Virus record (IMG/VR): IMGVR_UViG_3300032898_000278
Location: 1 to 28,465 of that record
Source: a virus
Length of the DNA stretch: 28,465 bases
Reading direction: 5' to 3' (one strand)
Below are positions 22,082 through 28,465 of the stretch, in pieces. Both the position numbers and the translations under genes were made by a program. The stretch's first letter is position 1. Each line of letters starts with the position of its first letter. Below the pieces are notes generated by a model, which saw only the letters and a list, made by a program, of their open reading frames with translations, was not told the origin of the DNA and ran no database searches.

Positions 22082-24040
22082 ATGACGATCGCTACCGGCG
22101 ACGAGGCGCTCGCGGCCGATGTCCTCGCGGTGCAGGCAACTGCGGCATCTGCGCTGACCGCGGCGGGAACGGCGCTCGCCAATTCCGCCACTGCGCTGTC
22201 GAACTCTGTGGCGGCGCAGGCCTCGGCGACTTCTGCTGTGGCGCTCGCGGCCGTCGCATTGTCGGTGCCGGCGCTGGACGTGGTTTCGTCTGTGACGTCG
22301 ACCGACATGGTGCCGATCGGGCAGGGCGGCAGCACCGTGGCGGTGACCCTCTCGACCTTGCTCAACCCTGAGACGATCGATCTGTTGGCGAACGCCAACC
22401 CGGCCTCCGACACCGACACCTTCCCGAGCGGCCAAGGCAGCAACGTGCTGCTGCGGCAGACTCTGGCGGGCGTGTGGTCGCTGATCGCGTCGCACCTGCC
22501 GGACTATCACCAGCCCGTGGTGGAGCTGACCGCAAACACCAACCTCGACGGATCGACGCACAACAACCGGCTGCTGATTTGTAGCCAGGGAATCACGATC
22601 ACGCCGACCGGCACGATGGGCAGCGGCTTCGTCTGCGACGTGGTGAATGTCAGTGGCAGCAACGTGACCCTGGGCGCAGGAATCACCACCAGCAACGCGG
22701 GCAACGTCCTGCCGACCGGCGAATCCGCCCGAATCGTCTCGGCCACCTATAGCGGTGGCACGGTGAACTTCGCGACGCTGTCGGCCGGCAGCGGCGGCGC
22801 TGCACCGGCCGCACCGGGCCAAGTCACCGGGCTTGCGGCGTCAGGCGCCACGTCCTCGACCATGACGCTGAGCTGGACCGCGCCCGGCAGTGGCGGCACG
22901 CCGACGGCCTACACCGTGAACTACCGCGTCACCGGCACCAGTCCGTGGAGCTCCGCCACGACCAGCGCCAGCGCATCGCCCTACACGGTGACCGGCCTGT
23001 CGGTCTCGACCTCGTATGATTTCGAGATCATTGCCACCAACAGTGGCGGCAGCGGCACCGCCTCATCGACCATCACCGCATCGACCAGCGCAGCCGGCGC
23101 GGCGCCCGGCGCACCGGCGAATCTTGCCGCGGGCGCGGCGACCAGCAGCACGATGACTCTGACTTGGAGTGCGCCGTCGAGCGGCGGCACCGTCTCGGGT
23201 TACTCTGCCTATTTCAAGCTGCACTCAGGCAGCACGTGGTCGCTGGCGACGGCGGGGCTGGCTGCGTCCGCGACCAGCTACACGGTGACCGGCCTCGCTT
23301 CCGGCACGTCCTACGATTTCTATGTGGCCGCGAACTCGGCCGGCAACGGCAGCACGGCGTCGGGCACGGTGACCGCATCCACCACCACGATCGCGAGCCC
23401 AAACGCGGTGACCGCGCTCGCCGCCGGCACGGTGACCAACTTCACCGTGCCGCTGTCGTGGACGGCGCCGGCGATCGACGGTTCGCACGGGGCGGCGGCA
23501 ACCTACACGATCCAGTATCGAATCAACGGCTCTGCAAATTGGGCGACCGCGGCGAGCGGGATTGCCACCGCCTACTACACGGTGGCGAACCTGATCGCCG
23601 GACTGGAATACCAGTTCAACGTGTTCGGGGTGAACGCGGCCGGCAGCGGTCCCGGCGCGACCACCACCGGCACGCCGGGGCCGGCGTTGGGCAGCCTCAC
23701 CTATTGGGGCACCGGCGGTTACCCGAACGCTCCGGTGGCGCACGGCACGACGGGAGCGATTGCCACCTTCACCGTCAGCGCGTCGGTCGCCTCGGCGAGC
23801 TTCGGATGGTCGGCAACCCAGGTCGATCCGCCGGCGACGTTGCAGGCGATGACCTTGTTCAACAGCAATCCGCTGGTCTACGGCTCCTACGCGGCGAATA
23901 TGCCCGCCTCGGCCGGCACCTGGTACGGCTGGATGATCTTCTATGACAGCGGTGGCGACGCAGTGTTCGCCGTGATCGCGACCACCGGCCAGACGATGCA
24001 GAACGGCACGGCGATCACCCCCGCCGTCACGGCGACATGA
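22082..24040 (+). CDS. Phage tail/fibre protein with three fibronectin type III domains
   Basis: This 652-residue protein begins with an Ala-rich helical segment (about 1-60), often a trimerisation or attachment stalk. A beta-rich segment follows (about 140-235). Three FN3 domains come next: about 243-335 (GLAASGATSSTMTLSWTAPG...YTVTGLSVSTSYDFEI), 343-435 (NLAAGAATSSTMTLTWSAPS...YTVTGLASGTSYDFYV) and 440-530. A C-terminal domain (about 531-652) is Tyr/Trp-rich (YWGTGGYPNAP, TWYGWMIFY). FN3 repeats on phage tails bind cell-surface glycans or act as spacers. The stop codon overlaps an ATG (ATGA) that begins the next coding frame. Confidence 0.8.
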   Translation: MTIATGDEALAADVLAVQATAASALTAAGTALANSATALSNSVAAQASATSAVALAAVALSVPALDVVSSVTSTDMVPIGQGGSTVAVTLSTLLNPETIDLLANANPASDTDTFPSGQGSNVLLRQTLAGVWSLIASHLPDYHQPVVELTANTNLDGSTHNNRLLICSQGITITPTGTMGSGFVCDVVNVSGSNVTLGAGITTSNAGNVLPTGESARIVSATYSGGTVNFATLSAGSGGAAPAAPGQVTGLAASGATSSTMTLSWTAPGSGGTPTAYTVNYRVTGTSPWSSATTSASASPYTVTGLSVSTSYDFEIIATNSGGSGTASSTITASTSAAGAAPGAPANLAAGAATSSTMTLTWSAPSSGGTVSGYSAYFKLHSGSTWSLATAGLAASATSYTVTGLASGTSYDFYVAANSAGNGSTASGTVTASTTTIASPNAVTALAAGTVTNFTVPLSWTAPAIDGSHGAAATYTIQYRINGSANWATAASGIATAYYTVANLIAGLEYQFNVFGVNAAGSGPGATTTGTPGPALGSLTYWGTGGYPNAPVAHGTTGAIATFTVSASVASASFGWSATQVDPPATLQAMTLFNSNPLVYGSYAANMPASAGTWYGWMIFYDSGGDAVFAVIATTGQTMQNGTAITPAVTAT

Positions 24041-24167
24041 GCGTGTTCCAGGCCGGGCCGGGCGCGGCGCTGGGCCTCGGCGCCGGCCACCTCTACCGGT
24101 CACCTCAGCCACACCCGGGAGCATCGCGGGCCTGTCCGGCTGGTGGTACGCGGGCGCCCCCGCCAAC

Positions 24168-26072
24168 ATGGTGAACGCGGCCGGCGTGCCGCTGGCGAGC
24201 CTGTCAGGCGGCTCGGTGGCCGCGCTGACCGATCTCTCCGGGTCGAGCAGGGCGATGGTGCCCAGCCTGCCCGTGCAGGCCGCGCCGCGCATCAACGGCC
24301 TGTTGGGCGGGGCGGGCCTTCCGACTCCGATGCCGGCCGGCGCGGGCCTGGCGCCACTGCTCGATCCGCGCGTCGGGTTCGCGGTGAATGGGCTGTCGAT
24401 GGGGTCGGGCAGTTCCTGGACCCGGTATCTGGTCTGGACCCGCCCGAACCTGCGCTCTGGCACCAGCTATGACGCCGATCCGGTGGCGCTGCTGACCATC
24501 GCCTCGACCGTGGTGCTGGCGCTGGACAGCGTCGTCGCCGGGCGCCTGGTGTTGTTCCCCGGCGCGTCGCAGACCGTCCTGTCGGTGACGATGGAGCGGC
24601 GGCACACGCACAACGTCATCCTGCGCTACACCGCGGGGACGGGCGTGGACGCCTGGCTCGACGGCGTGAAGGTGGCGAGCGCCGTCGCGAACCCTCTGCC
24701 CGTCAGCAACCCCGGCACCCTCACCTTTCTGTCCGATACGACCGCGCAGGGATCGGCGCAGTGCTGGTTCAACGAGGCAGCGACCTGGGAACGGGCGCTG
24801 TCGTCGGCGGAGGTGACGACGCTGATCACCGCCTCGGCGCGGTGGCTATGCGGCGCGCGGCGCGGCGTGAACCTGCTGGTGATCGGCCAGAGCAATGCGG
24901 TCAACTCGCTGGCGGACGGGGCGTGGAACCTGTGCGCGCAGGGCCTCGCCTGGCACCTGGGCGCGGCCAGCTACGGCGTGATCGGCGGCCAGGGCAGCGC
25001 GGCCTACACCGCGATCGGCGGCCACGGCATCTACAACGTGCGCCAGCCGCCGGGCACGGGCGGCATCTACATCCCGGGCAACTTCCTGGCGGACCCCGGC
25101 GACGGCTCCGATCCGGGCGGCTGGGGCCTTGGTGCGGACGGCCTCGCGGTCGAGGCGTATCTCGCCGCGTGGTCCGCTGCCGACCTGGCGGACATCGCGG
25201 CGATCGTGTGGCCGTGGTTCGAAAGCGACAGCACGCGCGCATACGGCGAGGGCGCGTTCTGGCAGGCCGGCGCACAGAATTTTCTGGCGCTGGTGCGCGG
25301 CATGCTCGGCCGCGCGGCTGCGTCGCTGCCGCTGGTCTGGTGGGACCCGATCGCCTTCTGGTCGTCGCCCGGCATCCTGATGATCCGCAACGCGATGCCG
25401 GCGATGTCGGCGCTGCCGGCACAGAACGCGGTGTGCGCGATGCCCCTGACGGCCGACAGCAACCCGCGCGGCGCGACCTGGGATGCGAACACCGGGCTGG
25501 TGACCGGCGGCGACTACAACCACCTGGACGCGACCGACAACCTGCGGCTGGGCCAGGTCGCGGCCGGTCCGATGGCGCGGGCGGTCCTGGCATCGAGCGG
25601 CGGCGACAGCATCACCGCGATACCCTCCGGCGTGCCGAGCGTCGGCCCGACGATCACGCACGCCTACCGGCAGAGCAACACGGTGATCATCGTCACCGTG
25701 GCGCACAATGCCGGCACCGACCTGATCGTGCCGCTGCAAGCTGTGAACGGGGTCGGCTGGGCGGTGATGGATGGCGGCTCGGAGGCCAACCCTGGCACCG
25801 TCCGCACGGCGACGGCCTGCGCCTATGTCGATCCGACCCACCTGCAGGTGACACTTGGATCCGCGCTGACCTCGGCCAGCTCGGGCTGCCTGCTGTTCTA
25901 CCCCTATGGCAACACCTGGATTTATCGCGGCAACTCGGTGACCGACAATTCGGCATCGGTGGCGCGGCCGGCCGGGTGGGACATCGGCGCGGATCTCGGC
26001 CGCGGCTGGGATTGGAACCTGCCCGTCCAGGCGACGGACACCCCGATCCAGCTCAGCGACAGCGCAACATAG
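24168..26072 (+). CDS. Tail-associated LamG-like/SGNH hydrolase protein, 5' end probably frameshifted
   Basis: This 634-residue protein is read from ATG 24168. Residues about 60-225 are a LamG/concanavalin-like sugar-binding fold. Residues about 233-465 are an SGNH (carbohydrate esterase) domain: NLLVIGQSN (235-243, nucleophile Ser242), IVWPWFESDS (346-355), and DYNH (449-452), the block V DxxH. A beta-rich C-terminus follows. Such tail enzymes deacetylate surface glycans during adsorption. The upstream in-frame sequence PGSIAGLSGWWYAGAP looks like the true start of the LamG-type domain. The coupled ATG 24037 reads MSVFQAGPGAALGLGAGHLY in another frame. The gene was probably 24037-26072 and lost one base in between. 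Confidence 0.75.
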   Translation: MVNAAGVPLASLSGGSVAALTDLSGSSRAMVPSLPVQAAPRINGLLGGAGLPTPMPAGAGLAPLLDPRVGFAVNGLSMGSGSSWTRYLVWTRPNLRSGTSYDADPVALLTIASTVVLALDSVVAGRLVLFPGASQTVLSVTMERRHTHNVILRYTAGTGVDAWLDGVKVASAVANPLPVSNPGTLTFLSDTTAQGSAQCWFNEAATWERALSSAEVTTLITASARWLCGARRGVNLLVIGQSNAVNSLADGAWNLCAQGLAWHLGAASYGVIGGQGSAAYTAIGGHGIYNVRQPPGTGGIYIPGNFLADPGDGSDPGGWGLGADGLAVEAYLAAWSAADLADIAAIVWPWFESDSTRAYGEGAFWQAGAQNFLALVRGMLGRAAASLPLVWWDPIAFWSSPGILMIRNAMPAMSALPAQNAVCAMPLTADSNPRGATWDANTGLVTGGDYNHLDATDNLRLGQVAAGPMARAVLASSGGDSITAIPSGVPSVGPTITHAYRQSNTVIIVTVAHNAGTDLIVPLQAVNGVGWAVMDGGSEANPGTVRTATACAYVDPTHLQVTLGSALTSASSGCLLFYPYGNTWIYRGNSVTDNSASVARPAGWDIGADLGRGWDWNLPVQATDTPIQLSDSAT

Positions 26073-26084
26073 CAGGAGGGCCGC

Positions 26085-26339
26085 ATGGCGGCTGATTGCC
26101 CCCATGACGTCATAGTGCGCGAGCGCGTGGCGGTGGTGGAGACGCTTCTGCTGACTGTCACCCGGTCGGTGGAAAAGCTCGCTGCCACGGTTGAAACGCT
26201 GTCCGAGCGGGTGAACCAGGAGCGGGGCCAGAATTCGGTCACGTCGAGGCTGGACTCGGCGGTGATCGCCGGCGGCGCGGGACTGGCCGGCGCGCTGATT
26301 ACGATGTTAATCAATCTGCTGTTGCATCACGCACCATAG
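26085..26339 (+). CDS. Small C-terminally anchored membrane protein (XhlA/holin-like)
   Basis: This 84-residue protein begins MAADCPHDVIVRERVAVVET. A coiled-coil-like segment (SVEKLAATVETLSERV) precedes a single C-terminal membrane helix (AVIAGGAGLAGALITMLIN) and a short tail. The shape matches XhlA-type haemolysin/holin-accessory proteins that sit at the end of phage late operons. A strong AGGAGG lies just upstream of ATG 26085. No endolysin is visible next to it. Confidence 0.65.
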   Translation: MAADCPHDVIVRERVAVVETLLLTVTRSVEKLAATVETLSERVNQERGQNSVTSRLDSAVIAGGAGLAGALITMLINLLLHHAP

Positions 26340-26469
26340 GCGCCGGAACCTGCGGGCTGGGCTGCGGCTGGCCCAGGTCGTCCAACCCGGAAGGGCTGTC
26401 CGCCATCCGCGGATCGGTTTTAACCACCTCGACCTCAGAGCGGCGGTAGACCTGACAGTGGGTTGACAT
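26311..26469 (-). CDS. Possible small proline-rich protein convergent with the XhlA-like gene
   Basis: This 52-residue frame from ATG 26469 begins MSTHCQVYRRSEVEVVKTDP and ends in a Pro/Gln-rich tail. AGGA precedes the start, and third codon positions are mostly G or C. Its 3' end overlaps the XhlA-like gene by 29 bp. The hairpin CTGGGC (26357-26362) with GCCCAG (26371-26376) lies within it and may end the rightward transcript instead. It could equally be chance. Confidence 0.3.
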   Translation of the reverse strand: MSTHCQVYRRSEVEVVKTDPRMADSPSGLDDLGQPQPSPQVPAPMVRDATAD

Positions 26470-26490
26470 TCGTCTAGTCCTGGCAACAAT
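26463..26490 (+). promoter_or_regulatory. Promoter for the right-end two-gene operon
   Basis: A perfect -35 TTGACA (26463-26468), a 16-bp spacer and a fair -10 AACAAT (26485-26490) lie about 90 bp upstream of the first gene's ATG at 26582. The local sequence is lower in GC than the phage genes to the left. Confidence 0.5.
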
Positions 26491-26581
26491 GGTTTCTCGC
26501 ACCGATTAAAGCGCTTGCGCCTGGGACATCTGCGTCGTCACCGGAGAAGACAGCAAAACGACCATGGGGGATTGAGGTAGG

Positions 26582-27435
26582 ATGCTTGTTCCTCAAATGA
26601 TACTATCCGGCCGCTACGAGTTCGGGGATATGTCGTGCGAGTGTAGTGTCGAACCTCGCTCTCGGCTCAACAATGGCAAGATTTAGAGCTCAGGTTCACT
26701 ACTGAGCCCTCACCACGTTCGGCCCTGTGCCCAGCACAACTGGGATTTTTCATAAACGATACCAATGCCACGAACGCCCTAGTCGAAGCAATTATCGCAA
26801 CCATCACTGAAGCTGGCTTTGAGCGGGTTCGCCAAAAATATTTTGAACTCGCTAAAGCGTCCCAATATGTCGAGCACAAGTCAATACCGGCCCGATCCAG
26901 CTTCGCCATTTACTCTGAGAATAGCTATCTTCAACACATTCCGACTTCAAGGTTAAGAGATCTAATAGATTTGACAGGGGATACCGAGTTCGGATATGGG
27001 CAGAATCTTTCCATAACAAACTTCCTATTCAAACACATCGATCTTCAACCGATATCCCTGCTAAAGCTCGCCAAGGTTGTAGGAATTGAACTTTCCGATT
27101 GCCGAGCATTTACGTTTACATATGGGCCTTATCGCGCGTTCGATCCTGGCTGGACGCCCCGAGAGCCACGGGGAGTCATTGCCTATTCTATAGAGTTCGT
27201 GCCAGCATCTGACGATCAGGCCATTCTCGCTTCCATACAGGATCAGGTTGAGCTAATTGGTGAGCGTTTGAGTGTTAACAATGGACCCATATTTGCTAAC
27301 CTCGTCGCGATCAAGAATACGCTAGAGAAACTTTCTGTCCTACTTCAAGACTGTACTAGGGCCGTCGGCACTCCATCAGATATCGCGGGCATTGAGAAGT
27401 CGTTGGGCGACATTCGGCGGGCTCTACATATATGA
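26582..27435 (+). pseudogene. Unknown-function gene with a one-base frameshift; first gene of the right-end operon
   Basis: ATG 26582 follows GAGGTAGG and reads MLVPQMILSGRYEFGDM for 34 codons to TAG at 26684-26686. From 26647 another frame is open to 27435 but has no ATG, GTG or TTG until 26971. Restoring one T in the ATTTAG run (26681-26686) joins the frames as NNGKILELRFTTEPSPRSA, giving 284 residues. The joined protein is soluble, with QLGFFINDTNATNALVEAII in the N-terminal third and a helical, probably coiled-coil C-terminus (LASIQDQVELIGERL, NLVAIKNTLEKLSVLL). No family is recognised. The gene may be recently broken, a sequencing error, or expressed from TTG 26971 as 154 residues. It overlaps the next gene by ATGA. 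Confidence 0.6.
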
Positions 27436-28465
27436 CGGCTCCTGCAGAAGACGATCCCTGCACCGATCGTGTAGGTGGCGTTGTGAAGGCTGCCACCACC
27501 CTCCGCAGAAGAGAACTGATGCTTGCCACAGCGAGCTTGGCACTATGGCCTTCGCCCACTCAATCTCACGGTGATACCAAGCCAACTCGCGCTGCCGGAC
27601 CGCAAGCATCCTTAGACCACGATAGGAACAGCGTTTACCGTAGCAGTTCTGCTACCTCTGGACCAGGGCAATTGAATGCTATCGCGGATCGCCTAAAAGA
27701 GATTGTGGATGCGTTAAATGCTGCTGAGACAGAGACCAGCCAGGAGGCCGCCGCAGCGACCGAGGTTCGATCACGTTATGATCAGTTGTCTCAGTCATTA
27801 GCGGCGCTTCCAAGCGCGTCAGAGGCGGCTGCTTCGATTGTTCGAGCGATTGCACTCGTCGGGCATCATGTTGAACTGATTTGCTCGTGGCGCTACATTA
27901 CCGAACGCCTTAAGCTCGCGGAAAGAGTGTCTACAGCTCTCGACAGCAGTTCCTACAATTTTGGCCTAAGACTAAGCCTCGCCGACAACCCCATATTAAT
28001 CGATGAGTGGACTCAGATAACAGGCTGTGATCGAGTCCCAGCAAACCAAGTAGTACTCCGGATCCCTCTCAATATCCAACTCATAGACGGCCGAATTGTT
28101 TTGCTGACAGTGCGCGTGCCTATGTCGTGCGGCATAGGCGATGTCGTCACTCAGACACCCAATCGACTTGCGGTAAACAGAGCCGCTGCGACTACTTTTG
28201 AAGGCAAAGATTTCTGGCCCCTCCCAAATGCAGGCTACATCGCGGAAACGATGGCCGATACGCTAGAACACTCGATCGATGACGCGCTCTCGCAGCACAC
28301 GCTTCAGTTGGATTGGAGTTTGGACCTAGGAAACCTGCCTAGTGGTTTTGGCTTTGATGAGCATGATGTACTACGGGTGTGGCCGATAAGCTGTGATCTA
28401 CGGGGAGGTCTGAGGTGCTACGGAATGCTATGGACTGACGTCATCGCGTACATCTTGTCCGATGG
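27432..28465 (+). CDS. Unknown-function protein with a Tat-like N-terminus, partial (runs off the window)
   Basis: The frame opens at ATG 27432, overlapping the previous stop (ATGA), and stays open to the window end (344 codons, no stop). The N-terminus has TLRRRELMLATASLALWPSP (about residues 24-43), a twin-arginine followed by a hydrophobic stretch, as in Tat signal peptides. A helical, Ala/Glu-rich segment follows (about 80-150: QLNAIADRLKEIVDALNAAE). From about residue 170 the sequence is mixed alpha/beta (NQVVLRIPLNIQLIDGRIVL). No family is recognised. GC is lower than in the phage late genes. With its partner it forms a compact cassette at the prophage edge. Confidence 0.7.
   Translation, partial: MTAPAEDDPCTDRVGGVVKAATTLRRRELMLATASLALWPSPTQSHGDTKPTRAAGPQASLDHDRNSVYRSSSATSGPGQLNAIADRLKEIVDALNAAETETSQEAAAATEVRSRYDQLSQSLAALPSASEAAASIVRAIALVGHHVELICSWRYITERLKLAERVSTALDSSSYNFGLRLSLADNPILIDEWTQITGCDRVPANQVVLRIPLNIQLIDGRIVLLTVRVPMSCGIGDVVTQTPNRLAVNRAAATTFEGKDFWPLPNAGYIAETMADTLEHSIDDALSQHTLQLDWSLDLGNLPSGFGFDEHDVLRVWPISCDLRGGLRCYGMLWTDVIAYILSD

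Noticed and set aside
22808-23680. DNA-level tandem repeat in the FN3 region
   Set aside because: The repeats are at the protein-domain level. The DNA copies are diverged and explained by three FN3 domains.
9642-24040. Gene transfer agent
   Set aside because: P27 terS, Mom/ParB-type genes and the FN3/SGNH tail proteins fit a temperate phage, and the portal and tail genes that GTAs keep are missing.
23225-24463. 412-residue minus-strand frame opposite the FN3/SGNH junction, and similar long frames at 24761-26095 (+) and 24846-26105 (-)
   Set aside because: All overlap the tail proteins with FN3 and SGNH motifs and have Arg/Gly-rich compositions.
26667-26909. 80-residue minus-strand frame in the right-end region
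   Set aside because: Antisense to the reconstructed gene A, which has a better start and coupling.
1-28465. CRISPR array, tRNA or rRNA genes, complete IS elements
   Set aside because: No regularly spaced repeats, cloverleaf-like sequence, rRNA signature or transposase was seen on reading both strands.

Overview
The window is high-GC DNA with alphaproteobacterial-looking phage genes; it carries most of a cryptic, HK97-type prophage plus several cargo genes. The host is probably an alphaproteobacterium. The Uma2 protein (14976-15557) resembles family members I associate with Acetobacteraceae, but that placement is a guess from protein style and base composition. No integrase, excisionase, CI/Cro pair, att site, tRNA, rRNA, CRISPR array or complete insertion sequence is visible.

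Layout. (1) 1-640 (+): the C-terminal part of an HK97-family portal gene broken by two indels. (2) 750-3615 (-): a two-gene cassette, an SF1 helicase followed by an overlapping DUF2290 gene; this is the best candidate here for an uncharacterised defence-type module. (3) 3616-4060: non-coding, with a group II intron domain V-like hairpin near 3932-3964. (4) 4061-9469 (-): a leftward run of about ten small phage genes ending in an adenine-methyltransferase/ParB fusion. It has two recognisable promoters, near 8382-8410 and 9478-9506, and an 8-bp-periodic repeat at each end (4359-4390 and 9562-9585). (5) 9642-24040 (+): the late operon. It holds a Mom-like/antirestriction DNA-modification protein, a ParB-like protein, terminase small and large subunits, prohead protease, major capsid protein, three small probable structural proteins, gp6-like connector, head closure, gp10-like protein, a tail-terminator candidate and a fibronectin-III tail protein. 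(6) 24168-26339 (+): a LamG/SGNH-esterase tail protein and a small XhlA-like membrane protein. (7) 26582-end (+): a lower-GC two-gene operon of unknown function with its own promoter. Its second gene runs off the right edge.

The packaging and capsid genes follow the order of an HK97-like phage, but the set is not functional as written. No portal gene lies between terL and the protease. The protease has an in-frame TGA at its conserved Trp, just before the catalytic His. No major tail protein, tape measure or distal-tail genes are present. Two antisense cargo genes, Uma2 (14976-15557) and DUF2971 (20498-21253), interrupt the late operon. The likely reading is a decaying prophage that now mainly carries accessory genes.
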